Positions 48,942 to 58,566 are shown, numbered from the stretch's first letter. The stretch: DNA of 64,000 nucleotides from Planotetraspora silvatica (GCF_016863315.1 NZ_BOOQ01000003.1:186001-250000); one strand, 5' to 3'. Notes: generated by a model from the sequence alone, not told the origin. Numbers and translations: made by a program.

Positions 48942-49469
48942 CTCGAAATTACGGCTTCAGTCGATAACTCGCCATTCCTCGCCGAGTCCGACAGAAGTTC
49001 CTTCTATATTCCACATAATTAAGACAAGTTGCCGACGTCTCGGGCCGCTTAGGGAGTGAGCGTCCGGCTCCGTTCCCAAAGCGACCCGGGGGGTCATTAA
49101 TTTGATCTTCACTGCTTTTCGCCGCACGCTCGAAGTCACGGAACGTGCCCTCCGGGGGGCCGCCCACCGCTGTACCGAGCGTGCCCGGCGGCCGGAAATA
49201 TGTGTTTGACCAGCATGCCCATCACATCGGAACCGTCCGTGTTGTGACCATTCCGGCGCCACACCGTAGCGGCCGGGTGTGATGTGGTGGTTCATCACCA
49301 TCAATGCCAATCGGATTCGTGTCTGTTCTTCGCATCTGTTGCTTGAAGTCCTTCTGTGCCATGGGCATAGTGGACCAACCACAGGCGTATCAGCCGTGGC
49401 ACGCATCCTCGGGGGCGGAAACAGATCACGGCCGCTACGGCGCACCACGCGCGGAATTGGACATGATGG
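48942..49469. other. long AT-richer region upstream of the conservon
   Basis: About 530 bases without a supported gene. The stretch 48950-49330 is clearly less GC-rich than its surroundings. No palindrome with long arms was obvious. It should contain the conservon promoter(s) and perhaps a long leader. Confidence 0.45.
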
Positions 49470-51860
49470 ATGAGCTCGCCTCCGCCGATCCGCTCTAAGC
49501 TCCTCAGAATCCTGCTGCTGCCGCTGATTTCCATGATCGCCCTGTGGGGTTTCATCGCCTACTCGAGCGTCCAGGAGATCGTCGATGTCTCCCGTACGCA
49601 GAATCGCTGGGAGAGCATCGGGTCGCCGGTGTTGCAGTTGGTCGTGGAGCTCCAGCGGGAGCGCCAGCTCTCCGCGGAGGCGGCGGATGGCACGGCCACC
49701 GACGTTGCGCTGGCGGACCAGCGGCGGGTCACCGACAGCCGGGTGGAGCGCCTGCGCGAGGTGATCGAGTCGATCGCCCCCAAGGGAGGGGAGGCGGAGA
49801 CCCCCGCGGCGGTGCGCGCCCTGGTGACGGCGGTGGACGGAGTGCAGTACCTTCGCGACTCCGCCGACGACGGCAGGCTCACCACACTCAAGGTCATCGA
49901 GGGGTACAACAGCCTGGTCGCCACCGCCAACCAGGCGTTCAGCGATCAGGACGCGTTGAGCGACGTGTCGTCCTACCGCGCGGTGCGCGGTATGTCGGCC
50001 TACAGTGCCACCGCCGAATACCTGGGCCGGGAGCACGCCGTGCTGACCAGCACGATCGTGCACCACGACATGACCCCCACCGATCGCGCCACGTTCGTGG
50101 CCGCGATGACCAGTCGCAGGCTCCTGTTCGCCAACGCCGACCGCGACATGAGTCCCGAACTGCGGGCGCACTACCAGAATCTGGTGAACAGCAACGCCTA
50201 CATGCGGCTCGTGGAGGTGGAGGACAGGCTCTTCGTCTGGGACACCGACGGCGCGCCCCCGGTGGACCCCGCCGAATGGAACGGCGACACCGCCACCGTC
50301 CTCAACGCGATCAACCGGGACACCCAGCAGGAACTGGTGCGGGCCGCGGCCGAGGGAGAGGCCCAGAAGACAGGGGCGTACTGGCGGATCGGGCTGATCC
50401 TCCTCCTCGGCCTGATCGCGGTCGTCCTGTCGTTGGCGCTGTCCTACCGCTTCGGCCGGTCCATGATCTCGGAGTTGAGGCGCCTTCAGTCGTCGGCCGT
50501 GGAGCTCGCCGAGCAGCGGCTGCCGCGGCTGGTCGAGCGACTTCGCAGGGGCGACGACGTGGACCCCGCGACGGAGGCTCCCGACCTGGCCTCCGCGGGC
50601 ACCGCCGAGGTCGACCGGGTCGTGCACGCGTTCTCCGCGGTGCAGCGGACCGCCGTGGAGGCGGCGGTGGGCCAGGCGACCCTCCGCAAGGGCGTCGGCC
50701 AGGTGTTCCTCAACCTCGCCAGACGCAACCAGGCGCTGCTGCACCGCCAGCTCAACCTGCTGGACACGATGGAGCGCCGGGTCGAGGAGCCGGAGACCCT
50801 GGAGGATCTCTTCAAGCTCGACCACCTGACCACCCGCATGCGGCGGCACGCGGAGAACCTGATCATCTTGTCCGACTCCGCCCCCGCACGCAGGTGGCGC
50901 GACCCCGTGCCGCTCCTCGACGTGGTGCGCGGCGCCGTGCTCGAGGTCGAGGACTACACCCGTGTCGTCGTGGCCCCCATGCCGCAGGCCCCGTTGCTCG
51001 TGGGGGCGGTGGTCACCGACGTGATCCATCTGATCGCCGAACTGGTGGAGAACGCCGCCGTATTCTCGCCGCCCGACACCACCGTTCACGTCCGCAGCAG
51101 CATCGCGGCCAACGGCTTCGCCCTGGAGGTGGAGGACCGGGGTCTCGGGCTGAGCCGGGCCACCCTTGACGATCTCAACGCGAGGCTCACCGACCCGCCG
51201 GAGTTCGACCTGGCCGACAGCGACAGGCTCGGGCTGTTCGTCGTGGCCAGGCTCGCGGCCCGGCACAACATCAAGATCGTGCTACGGCCCTCGCCGTACG
51301 ACGGCACCACCGCGATCGTGCTGCTGCCGTCGAATCTGCTCGCCACTGAGGAGGCGCCTGCCGCCGAGACCGTGTCGCACCAGATGGTCCCGGCCGGGCA
51401 CGCACGTCTGGGCAGGCCCCTGCGCGCGTTGAGCTCGATGCCGGAGGCCCGGTCCAGGGAGACGACCTCTGTCGCAGGGGGGCAGATGACGGCACCTACT
51501 CCAGAGCCCGCGTCGGGATGGTTCTCGGCCGACCGAGAGCCCGTTCAGAACCCGGCGCCGGTGCCTTATCCCGCGCCCGTCGTCTCTCCCGCACCCGCGC
51601 GGTGGACGGTGCCCGAGCCGGGCGGCGACGACGACCTCGACGGGCTGCCGATGCGGATACCGCAGGCCAGCCTGGCCCCCCAGCTCCGCGGCGCACGGTC
51701 GACGGAGCAGGATGATGTCTCTGCGCGATCTCCCGAAGAGCTCGCCCGGCTCATGTCGGCCATGCAGCGCGGCTGGCAGCAGGGCCGCGGCCAGGCAGAG
51801 CAAGGACAGGACGCGTGGAACAGAAAGGACGGCCACTCCGATGCCCGACCCCAGAACTGA
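49470..51860 (+). CDS. cvnA: conservon sensor kinase-like protein (CvnA)
   Basis: A 796-residue membrane protein. Two membrane helices (about 12-33 and 307-328) flank an extracellular NIT-type (nitrate/nitrite-sensing) domain with Glu-Leu-Gln-Arg-Glu-Arg-Gln-Leu-Ser-Ala. A HAMP-like linker, a dimerisation helix (Arg-Arg-Asn-Gln-Ala-Leu-Leu-His-Arg-Gln) and an HATPase domain (about 490-620, Glu-Leu-Val-Glu-Asn-Ala-Ala-Val-Phe-Ser-Pro and Asp-Arg-Gly-Leu-Gly-Leu) follow. The last 170 residues are Pro/Ala-rich and disordered. No classical His-box. CvnA proteins act with CvnB-D as a membrane-linked signalling complex. Confidence 0.93.
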   Translation: MSSPPPIRSKLLRILLLPLISMIALWGFIAYSSVQEIVDVSRTQNRWESIGSPVLQLVVELQRERQLSAEAADGTATDVALADQRRVTDSRVERLREVIESIAPKGGEAETPAAVRALVTAVDGVQYLRDSADDGRLTTLKVIEGYNSLVATANQAFSDQDALSDVSSYRAVRGMSAYSATAEYLGREHAVLTSTIVHHDMTPTDRATFVAAMTSRRLLFANADRDMSPELRAHYQNLVNSNAYMRLVEVEDRLFVWDTDGAPPVDPAEWNGDTATVLNAINRDTQQELVRAAAEGEAQKTGAYWRIGLILLLGLIAVVLSLALSYRFGRSMISELRRLQSSAVELAEQRLPRLVERLRRGDDVDPATEAPDLASAGTAEVDRVVHAFSAVQRTAVEAAVGQATLRKGVGQVFLNLARRNQALLHRQLNLLDTMERRVEEPETLEDLFKLDHLTTRMRRHAENLIILSDSAPARRWRDPVPLLDVVRGAVLEVEDYTRVVVAPMPQAPLLVGAVVTDVIHLIAELVENAAVFSPPDTTVHVRSSIAANGFALEVEDRGLGLSRATLDDLNARLTDPPEFDLADSDRLGLFVVARLAARHNIKIVLRPSPYDGTTAIVLLPSNLLATEEAPAAETVSHQMVPAGHARLGRPLRALSSMPEARSRETTSVAGGQMTAPTPEPASGWFSADREPVQNPAPVPYPAPVVSPAPARWTVPEPGGDDDLDGLPMRIPQASLAPQLRGARSTEQDDVSARSPEELARLMSAMQRGWQQGRGQAEQGQDAWNRKDGHSDARPQN

Positions 51861-52266
51861 ACTGAACTGGCTGCTCGACGATCTGACCCAGCGCATCCCC
51901 GACATCCGGCATGCCATCGTGCTGTCCGCGGACGGGCTGGCCATGGGTGGCTCCAAGGAGCTGACCCGCGAGGACGCCGAGCACCTGTCCGCGATCTCCG
52001 CCGGCAGCCACAGCCTCGCACAGGGCGCCGGACGGCATTTCGGTCTCGGCGGGGTCCGGCAGACCATCATCGAGCTCGAGGGCGGCTTCCTGTTCGTGAC
52101 CGCCGCGGGGCAGGGCGCCCGCCTGGCCGTACTGGCCGCCGGTGACGCCGAGCTCGGCATGGTCACCTACGAGATGGCGCTCTTGGTCAAGCGCGTCGGC
52201 GAGCACCTGTCCGCACAGCCGAGGGGGACGGCTCCGGCGCCCGCCTGGAACGGCGGGGGGTCGTGA
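51841..52266 (+). CDS. cvnB: conservon roadblock/LC7 protein (CvnB)
   Basis: A 141-residue roadblock/LC7 protein starting at the ATG at 51841, overlapping the cvnA end by 20 bases. Leu-Asn-Trp-Leu-Leu-Asp-Asp-Leu at the start and Val-Leu-Ser-Ala-Asp-Gly-Leu-Ala-Met (about 27-35) are typical. Roadblock proteins dimerise and act as regulators of small GTPases such as MglA; CvnB probably acts on CvnD. Confidence 0.94.
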   Translation: MPDPRTELNWLLDDLTQRIPDIRHAIVLSADGLAMGGSKELTREDAEHLSAISAGSHSLAQGAGRHFGLGGVRQTIIELEGGFLFVTAAGQGARLAVLAAGDAELGMVTYEMALLVKRVGEHLSAQPRGTAPAPAWNGGGS

Positions 52267-52613
52267 CGGGAGAGGACCCCGGGCCGCTGGTCAGGCTCTT
52301 CGGGCTGACCGGGGGCCGTGCGCGCCCGGCGGGAGAGACCTTCGACCTGGTGGCCATCGTCACGACCGTCAGCACGCCGGTCCAGCCGGCGGAGCTCATC
52401 CCCGAGCATTTCGCCGTCCTGACGTTGTGCCGCATGCCCACGCCAGTGGCGGACGTCGCGGCGCATCTGAAGCTGCCGCTCAACATCACCCGCGTGATCC
52501 TCGGCGACCTGCGGCGCGAAGGCCTCGTGACCATCGACCGGCCGCGGCCGGCGGCGCAGACGATCGACGAACGCATCTACAGGGAAGTGCTGCATGGGCT
52601 ACGCAGCCTCTGA
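52263..52613 (+). CDS. cvnC: conservon DUF742 protein (CvnC)
   Basis: A 116-residue protein with GTG start, overlapping the cvnB end by four bases. Leu-Val-Arg-Leu-Phe-Gly-Leu-Thr-Gly-Gly-Arg-Ala-Arg-Pro (about 9-22) followed by a winged-helix-like half (about 55-105) is the DUF742 pattern. It is the third component of conservons; it may carry DNA-binding or adaptor function. Confidence 0.94.
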   Translation: MTGEDPGPLVRLFGLTGGRARPAGETFDLVAIVTTVSTPVQPAELIPEHFAVLTLCRMPTPVADVAAHLKLPLNITRVILGDLRREGLVTIDRPRPAAQTIDERIYREVLHGLRSL

Positions 52614-53184
52614 GCCGGACACGACCGAGGCCGCCTCGGCGCTGGCCATCAAGATCCTCATCGCCGGCGGATTCGGAGTCGGCAAGACGACCATGGTCGG
52701 CACGATCAGTGAGATCCGGCCGCTGCACACCGAGGAGTTGCTCAGCGAACGAGGCGTCGGCGTCGACGACATCTCCGGCGTGGAGTCCAAGATCACCACG
52801 ACCGTCGCGCTGGACTTCGGGCGCATCACCATCCGCGAAGGCTTGTGGCTCTACCTGTTCGGCACGCCCGGCCAGGACCGGTTCTGGTTCATGTGGGACG
52901 AACTGGCCGTCGGCGCGCTCGGGGCCGTCGTGCTGGCCGACACCCGCCGCCTGCAGGAGTGCTTCCCCGCCGTGGACTACTTCGAGCAGCGCGGGATCCC
53001 CTTCGTCGTCGCCGTCAACTGCTTCGACGGAGCCAGGCGCCACGACCCCGACAAGGTACGGCGGGCGCTGGGGCTGGGAGGGGTCGCCCCCATCGTGCTC
53101 TGCGACGTACGCGACCGCGAGTCGGTCAAGGACGTGCTGACCACACTGATCACGTACGCGGTGGAGGGCGTGTCCAAGGACTGA
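52594..53184 (+). CDS. cvnD: conservon GTPase (CvnD)
   Basis: A 196-residue GTP/ATP-binding protein overlapping the cvnC end by 20 bases. P-loop Gly-Gly-Phe-Gly-Val-Gly-Lys-Thr-Thr (25-33), G3-like Gly-Thr-Pro-Gly-Gln-Asp-Arg-Phe (about 89-96) and Asn-Cys-Phe-Asp (about 142-145) instead of Asn-Lys-x-Asp, as is normal for this family. It is the switch of the conservon and completes the four-gene set with full translational coupling. Confidence 0.94.
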   Translation: MGYAASEPDTTEAASALAIKILIAGGFGVGKTTMVGTISEIRPLHTEELLSERGVGVDDISGVESKITTTVALDFGRITIREGLWLYLFGTPGQDRFWFMWDELAVGALGAVVLADTRRLQECFPAVDYFEQRGIPFVVAVNCFDGARRHDPDKVRRALGLGGVAPIVLCDVRDRESVKDVLTTLITYAVEGVSKD

Positions 53185-53260
53185 GGACGGCGAGCCGCCA
53201 TCGGCGATTTGTCCGGTCCCGCCGTGAGGTCGCCCATCAGGGGATGCCTATCATCGCTGG

Positions 53261-54034
53261 GTGGCCTCGGAAGAGCTTCATCTCGATCGTCGGAGGGCTG
53301 GGTCCTTCGGCTCCGTGGCGGACCAGTATGACCGCTATCGTCCGGCATGCCCCGATGCCTTGATCGAGGACTTCGTGGCGTTGCGACCGGAACAGGTGCT
53401 CGACGTCGCCTGTGGCACCGGCAAGGTGGCCGTTCCCCTCGCGAAGCATGGTCTGTCCGTGCTCGGCGTCGAAATGGACGAGCGGATGGCGGACGTGGCC
53501 CGTGGCCACGGCATTCCGGTGGAGATCGCGCCATTCGAGACCTGGGACGACGCCGGACGGCGATTCGACCTGATCACATGTGGGAGCGCGTGGCACTGGA
53601 TCGATCCCGCCCTGGGCGTCCCCAAGGCCGCCAAGGTGCTGCGACCGGGCGGCGTGATCGCGCGGTTCTGGAGCTACCACCTGTTGGAAGAGCAGGTGCT
53701 CACCGCGTTCGACGCGATCTACCGCCAGTACGCGCCGGATGCGCAGGTGCACGGGCGCAACGCCGTGAAGAGCCCCCCGGTGGACCCGTTCGAGGCGAGC
53801 GACGCGTTCTCCTCGGTCGAGACGAGAAAGTACCGCTGGGAGGACGCGTTCAGCGCCGATGAGTGGGTGGGGCTGGTGGCGACGTACAGCGATCACCAGC
53901 GCCTCGGGCCCGAACGGCTCACCGTGCTTCAGCATGCGCTGCACGCCGCGATCGAGAACCTCGGCGGGGCCGTACGGTCGCATGGCGAGACCCATGTCCT
54001 GCTGGCCCGCCGCGCCTCCCCCTCCGGGCAGTGA
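53261..54034 (+). CDS. class I SAM-dependent methyltransferase
   Basis: A 257-residue enzyme with GTG start. The SAM-binding motif Val-Leu-Asp-Val-Ala-Cys-Gly-Thr-Gly-Lys-Val-Ala (about 46-57), acidic motif II (Val-Leu-Gly-Val-Glu-Met-Asp) and Trp-His-Trp-Ile-Asp-Pro (about 111-116) place it with small-molecule methyltransferases of the methyltransferase-11 type. It lies between the conservon and the redox/P450 genes with 76 bp and 134 bp gaps; its substrate is unknown. Confidence 0.9.
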   Translation: MASEELHLDRRRAGSFGSVADQYDRYRPACPDALIEDFVALRPEQVLDVACGTGKVAVPLAKHGLSVLGVEMDERMADVARGHGIPVEIAPFETWDDAGRRFDLITCGSAWHWIDPALGVPKAAKVLRPGGVIARFWSYHLLEEQVLTAFDAIYRQYAPDAQVHGRNAVKSPPVDPFEASDAFSSVETRKYRWEDAFSADEWVGLVATYSDHQRLGPERLTVLQHALHAAIENLGGAVRSHGETHVLLARRASPSGQ

Positions 54035-54168
54035 ACCGACGGGTTGCTAGCCTCGAACTAGGCATTAAGGCACGATTCCGGCGCCCCTGATGGGTGATCT
54101 GCGACGTCCGTCCGCGGGTGCACGGCCGGGCTGCCGCCCGGTCGTCCCTCTGGAGGGGACGGTCCAGC

Positions 54169-55824
54169 ATGAGAGTCGTCGTCGACCTCACGCGTTGCCA
54201 GGGGTACGGGCAGTGCGCCTTTCTCGCGCCCGGCGTCTTCCGGATGAGCCGCGCGGAAGCACTGATGTACGAACTGCACGCGGACGACGAGGAGCGTGAC
54301 CAGGTCCTGCGGGCGGTCGCGGCCTGCCCGGTCCAGGCCATAGTGGTCGACCAGGTGGGAACGCTGGGGCGGCCGAAGAAGGCCGACACCGCGCGGGCCG
54401 GTGGAACCCCCGGGGACGGCGCTCCGGCTCAGGACGTTCGGACTCGAGGCCCGAGGTCGTCCGAGCGGGTCCGTCGCGTCGTCATCGTCGGCGCCTCGCT
54501 CGCCGGCCTGCGGGCCGCGGCCACCCTGCGCAGGGAAGGGTTCGACGGGTCGCTGACCTTGATCGGGGACGAGCCGTGCGAGCCCTACGATCGGCCGCCG
54601 TTGTCGAAGCAGGTCCTGAGCGGGCAGATCACCGCAGGCCACACCATGTTGCCCCGCCGCGGTGATCTCGACGCGGAGTGGTTGCGGGGCAAGCCGGCGA
54701 CGGGGCTCGACCTGGCCGCCAAACAGGTGCACCTGTCCGACGGCGGGCACGTCGGCTTCGACCGTCTGCTGATCGCCACGGGGGCGCGAGCCCGGCCCTG
54801 GCCGAACGCGGCGGAGGGCGCTTTGGACGGGGTGTTCGTGTTGCGCACCCGTGAGGACGCGGCCCGCCTGCACGAGCGACTGGCGGCCGGGCCGAGCCGG
54901 GTGCTGGTGATCGGCGCCGGTTTCACCGGGTCGGAGATCGCTTCCGCCTGCCGGGACCTCGGCCTGGAGGTCACCGTCGTCGAGCGCGGATCCGCACCGC
55001 TCGTCGGGGCGCTGGGCGGGGTGATCGGCGGCATCGCGGCCGAGATGCAGCGCGAGCACGGCGTCGATCTGCGCTGCGGCCTCACGGTCACGGCGCTCGA
55101 AGGCGACGGCGACGGACGCCTGCGCTGCGCGCACCTGTCCGATGGCAGCGTGGTCGACGTCCAGGTGGCGGTGGCCGCGCTCGGCGCGGAACGCAACGTC
55201 GAGTGGCTGGAGGGTTCGGGTCTCGCCGCCGGAGTGTGGGGGGTGTCCTGCGACGCGGGATGCCGCGCCTTCGACGTCAACGGGGTGGTGTCCGACGACA
55301 TCTTCGTGGCCGGTGACGTGGCACGTTTCCCCCATCCCGTGTACGGCTACCAGTTCCTGGCACTCGAACACTGGGGGAACGCGGTCACCCAGGCGCAGGT
55401 GGCGGCGCACAACATGATCAGCTCTGCGGCCGGCCGCTGGCCCCACCTGTCGCTCCCCGTCTTCTGGTCCGCCCAGTTCGGCACCAACATCAAGTCCGTC
55501 GGTGTGCCGACCTTCGCCGACGAGGTCGCCATCACGCAGGGCTCCGTCGAGGACCGCCGTTTCGTCGCCGCGTACGGCTATCGCGGCCGCATCACCGCCG
55601 CGGTCGCCTTCGATCAGGCGATGTGGCTGGAGTTCTACCAGGACCTGATCGAGCAGGCCGCGCCGTTCCCGCCCGCCTTCGACATGGTCGGCGGGCCGGA
55701 GGAGATGCGGGTCGTCCCGGCGGAGGCCCCGGATCGGGTCTCCGCCTTCCAGGGGGCCACGGTCGTGGTGACCGGCCACAACCCGGACGAGCGGCGCGCC
55801 ACCCTGGTCCACCGGAATCACTGA
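54169..55824 (+). CDS. ferredoxin/ferredoxin-reductase fusion protein
   Basis: A 551-residue protein starting at the ATG at 54169 behind GGAGGGG. Residues 1-65 are a [3Fe-4S] ferredoxin with Cys10, Cys16 and Cys53 (followed by Pro). A Pro/Gly/Arg-rich linker (about 67-100) leads to an FAD- and NAD(P)H-dependent ferredoxin reductase (about 101-551) with Val-Ile-Val-Gly-Ala-Ser-Leu-Ala-Gly-Leu, Val-Leu-Val-Ile-Gly-Ala-Gly-Phe-Thr-Gly-Ser and Ile-Phe-Val-Ala-Gly-Asp-Val. It should pass electrons from NAD(P)H to the P450 coded 44 bp downstream. The fusion replaces two separate proteins. Confidence 0.92.
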   Translation: MRVVVDLTRCQGYGQCAFLAPGVFRMSRAEALMYELHADDEERDQVLRAVAACPVQAIVVDQVGTLGRPKKADTARAGGTPGDGAPAQDVRTRGPRSSERVRRVVIVGASLAGLRAAATLRREGFDGSLTLIGDEPCEPYDRPPLSKQVLSGQITAGHTMLPRRGDLDAEWLRGKPATGLDLAAKQVHLSDGGHVGFDRLLIATGARARPWPNAAEGALDGVFVLRTREDAARLHERLAAGPSRVLVIGAGFTGSEIASACRDLGLEVTVVERGSAPLVGALGGVIGGIAAEMQREHGVDLRCGLTVTALEGDGDGRLRCAHLSDGSVVDVQVAVAALGAERNVEWLEGSGLAAGVWGVSCDAGCRAFDVNGVVSDDIFVAGDVARFPHPVYGYQFLALEHWGNAVTQAQVAAHNMISSAAGRWPHLSLPVFWSAQFGTNIKSVGVPTFADEVAITQGSVEDRRFVAAYGYRGRITAAVAFDQAMWLEFYQDLIEQAAPFPPAFDMVGGPEEMRVVPAEAPDRVSAFQGATVVVTGHNPDERRATLVHRNH

Positions 55825-55868
55825 TCGCGGCCGTCGCCAAGGAGCGCGCACGTCAAGGAGATGAGGTC

Positions 55869-57095
55869 ATGGAGGACGGCACCGTCTTTGAACAGATCCT
55901 CGACTACTCCAACCGCGCCGACCCTTATCCCCTGTTCGCGGAGCTCCGCAAGACTCCGGTGGAACGGCAACAGGACGGCAGCTACGTGGTCAGCACCTAT
56001 CGGGAGATCGTCGCGCTGCTGCACGACCCCCGTGTGAGCTCTGACCCTCGGGACACTCCGGAGCCGACGATGGTGGGCCCGGCACCGGGTGAGGAGACCC
56101 CGGAACTGCCCCCGGCCTTCATCCGGCTCAACCCACCAGACCACGACAGGCTCCGATCGGTCGCCATGCGGCATTTCGGGCCTCCCGACGCTCCTGGCCG
56201 GATCACCGGCATGGCGCCGAGGATGTCCGAGATCATCACCGGGCTGATCGACGGCTTCGCCGGCCGGACTCAGGCCGACATCGTCAACGACTTCGCCTAC
56301 CCCCTTCCCGTCACCGTGATCTGCGAGCTGCTGGGGGTCCCCCGCGAAGACGACAGGCACTTCCATCAGTGGTCCCGGACGATCATCGAGGCCAATGACC
56401 AGACGACCGGTCCGCTGGACGAGCGGCGCCGACGGCGGGTGGCCGCGACGGCCGAGCTGAGCCGCTATCTGCAGGGACTGGTGGACGTCCATCGCCGGAA
56501 TCCGGGAGACGACCTGCTCTCCGACCTCGCCACGGACGAGGAGATGCCGCCGGGCGACCTGCTGAGCACGGCCGCGCTCCTGCTCGTCGCCGGTCACGAG
56601 ACCACCGTCAACCTCATCTCCAACGGTGTCCTCCTGCTGCTGCGCCACCCCCATCTGCTGGAGCGGCTGCGCGGTGAGCCCGGGCTGGCCGCCGGTCTGG
56701 TCGAAGAGCTGTTGCGCTACGACCCGCCGGTTCAGGCACTGGGCACGGGACGGAACGTGCTGGCCGACATCGACATCGCCGGGACCACGATTCCCAAGGG
56801 CGCCGTGGTCACTCTGGTTCTGGCCGCGGGCAGCCGTGACCCCGACCGTTTCGACGACCCGGACCACTTCGACCCCGAGCGGACGGACAACCAGCATCTC
56901 GGCTTCGGCGGCGGCATCCACTACTGCTTCGGCGCCCCACTGGCCCGGCTGGAGACGCAACTCGCGTTGACCGCGCTCGCTCGCCGGCTGGTCAATCCCC
57001 GGCTCGTCGCCGATCCGCCTCCCTATCGGCAGCACCCGTTCCTGCGCGGGCCCCGCCATCTCTTCGTCGAGTTCGACGACATCGCCCCAGCCTGA
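55869..57095 (+). CDS. cytochrome P450
   Basis: A 408-residue haem monooxygenase starting at the ATG at 55869 (AAGGAG upstream). I-helix Ala-Gly-His-Glu-Thr-Thr (241-246), Glu280-x-x-Arg283 and the haem loop Phe-Gly-Gly-Gly-Ile-His-Tyr-Cys353-Phe-Gly are intact. No membrane anchor, as usual in actinomycetes. With the ferredoxin-reductase fusion just upstream it forms a complete electron chain. P450 genes often follow conservons; the link is by position. Substrate unknown. Confidence 0.95.
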   Translation: MEDGTVFEQILDYSNRADPYPLFAELRKTPVERQQDGSYVVSTYREIVALLHDPRVSSDPRDTPEPTMVGPAPGEETPELPPAFIRLNPPDHDRLRSVAMRHFGPPDAPGRITGMAPRMSEIITGLIDGFAGRTQADIVNDFAYPLPVTVICELLGVPREDDRHFHQWSRTIIEANDQTTGPLDERRRRRVAATAELSRYLQGLVDVHRRNPGDDLLSDLATDEEMPPGDLLSTAALLLVAGHETTVNLISNGVLLLLRHPHLLERLRGEPGLAAGLVEELLRYDPPVQALGTGRNVLADIDIAGTTIPKGAVVTLVLAAGSRDPDRFDDPDHFDPERTDNQHLGFGGGIHYCFGAPLARLETQLALTALARRLVNPRLVADPPPYRQHPFLRGPRHLFVEFDDIAPA

Positions 57096-57170
57096 GAACG
57101 GAGCGTCTCCGTCCAACGGCCACGGACGCTGACAAGACGGTGGGGGATTTGCGGGACGAGAACGCCGAGC

Positions 57171-58352
57171 ATGGGGTTCTCTGACCAGATGCGAACGGTA
57201 ATCATGCGCTCACTCAGCGCGTCCGTGCTTGTTGCGGCGCCACTCATCACCGTAACCGGGGAGACCAGGTCATCGACCGCCATCACGAGTGTCGTCTGGC
57301 AGGCCGGGGTCGGCGGCTACGACACCTACCGCATCCCGTCCATCGTCTACAGCAACGGCGTCCTGGTCGCGCTCGCCGAAGGCCGGCACACCTCGGCCGC
57401 CGACAGCGGGAACATCGATATCGTCGCCAAACGCTCCACCGACGGCGGAGCGACCTGGGGTGCGCAGAGCGTCGTCACCTCCCAGGGAGCCGACACGGCG
57501 GGCAACCCCACCGCGGTGGTCGACCCCGCCTCGGGTGACATCGTGCTGCTGTCGTGCCGCAACGCCGCCGCGTCGACCGAGGCGCAGATCATGCAAGGCA
57601 AGGCCGCCGCCCGGCGCGTCTATGTCCAACGGTCGACGAACGACGGGGCATCCTGGTCTGCGCCGGTCGAGATCACCGACGACGTGCGGCCGACGGGATG
57701 GCGGTGGTACGCCACCGGGCCTGGGCACGGCGTCGCCAAGACCAAGGGCACCAACGTCGGCCGACTGGTCATCCCCGCGAACCACTCCAAGCCGCCAACT
57801 GGCACCGACCTGGGATCCGAGGCCAAGTACTACGGCGGGCACCTCCTGTACTCCGACGATGGCGGCCACACCTGGTCGGTCGGTGCCCAAAGCTCCAACC
57901 CGAACGGCGGACTCAATGAAAACGAGTCGACCATCACCGAGCTCGCCGACAGCCGCCTGTATGTAAACGCGCGCAACCAGAACGGATCGCTCCCGATCAG
58001 CCGGGTCGACGGCTATAGCGCGAACGGGCAAACCCTGGAGAAGCCGTACCGGCCGCAGGCCACCATCACCAGCCCCATCGTGGAGGGCAGCGTCATCGCT
58101 CTCACTGACGGACGTCTCCTCTACTCCGGCCCGGTCCACCCGACGGAGCGTGCCGGGATGACGATTCGCGTCAGCGACGACAACGGCCGCACCTGGACGA
58201 TCGGCTACCCGGTTTCCGGTCTCCCCGCGGCGTACTCGGACTTGGTCCAGATGGACGACGCGACGATCGGGCTGCTGTACGAGACCGGCGACTGGAACGC
58301 CAATGCCACCGTCACATTTGCGCGGATCCCGCTCGCAGAGATCGAAGGCTAG
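57171..58352 (+). CDS. exo-alpha-sialidase (GH33-like)
   Basis: A protein of up to 393 residues; the start may instead be the ATG at 57189 or 57204. A short hydrophobic N-terminal segment may be a signal peptide. Tyr-Asp-Thr-Tyr-Arg-Ile-Pro-Ser-Ile carries the Arg-Ile-Pro motif of sialidases, and at least four Asp boxes are visible (Ser-Thr-Asp-Gly-Gly-Ala-Thr-Trp, Ser-Thr-Asn-Asp-Gly-Ala-Ser-Trp, Ser-Asp-Asp-Gly-Gly-His-Thr-Trp, Ser-Asp-Asp-Asn-Gly-Arg-Thr-Trp). A Glu-Gly-Arg-His motif is near residue 70. It should cleave terminal sialic acids outside the cell. No sialic acid catabolic genes are nearby. Confidence 0.9.
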   Translation: MGFSDQMRTVIMRSLSASVLVAAPLITVTGETRSSTAITSVVWQAGVGGYDTYRIPSIVYSNGVLVALAEGRHTSAADSGNIDIVAKRSTDGGATWGAQSVVTSQGADTAGNPTAVVDPASGDIVLLSCRNAAASTEAQIMQGKAAARRVYVQRSTNDGASWSAPVEITDDVRPTGWRWYATGPGHGVAKTKGTNVGRLVIPANHSKPPTGTDLGSEAKYYGGHLLYSDDGGHTWSVGAQSSNPNGGLNENESTITELADSRLYVNARNQNGSLPISRVDGYSANGQTLEKPYRPQATITSPIVEGSVIALTDGRLLYSGPVHPTERAGMTIRVSDDNGRTWTIGYPVSGLPAAYSDLVQMDDATIGLLYETGDWNANATVTFARIPLAEIEG

Positions 58353-58566
58353 GACGCAGCGTGATTGTCCTCCACGAACTGGCCGATCGTCGTCTGGTAC
58401 CCGAGCGCGCGCGGTCACGGCGTGGGAGGACTCGTGCAGGAGGACCTCAAGGGGCTGTGCGATCCATTCGCGCCGTATGGGGCATTCCCTTGGGGGAATT
58501 GTCGGTCGCTGTTCGCTTCCCGCAAGGTTTGTCGGGTAAGCGGATTTATCAGCCGAGGAGAAGCGA

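Noticed and set aside
48957-51266. 769-codon open frame on the minus strand
   Set aside because: Antisense to cvnA and extends into the AT-richer upstream region without a start signal or family pattern.
54058-55851. 597-codon open frame on the minus strand
   Set aside because: Antisense to the ferredoxin-reductase fusion, whose cofactor motifs are intact.
58353-58566. Open frames between sialidase and SnoaL gene
   Set aside because: None resembles a protein family and none has a good start; left as intergenic.
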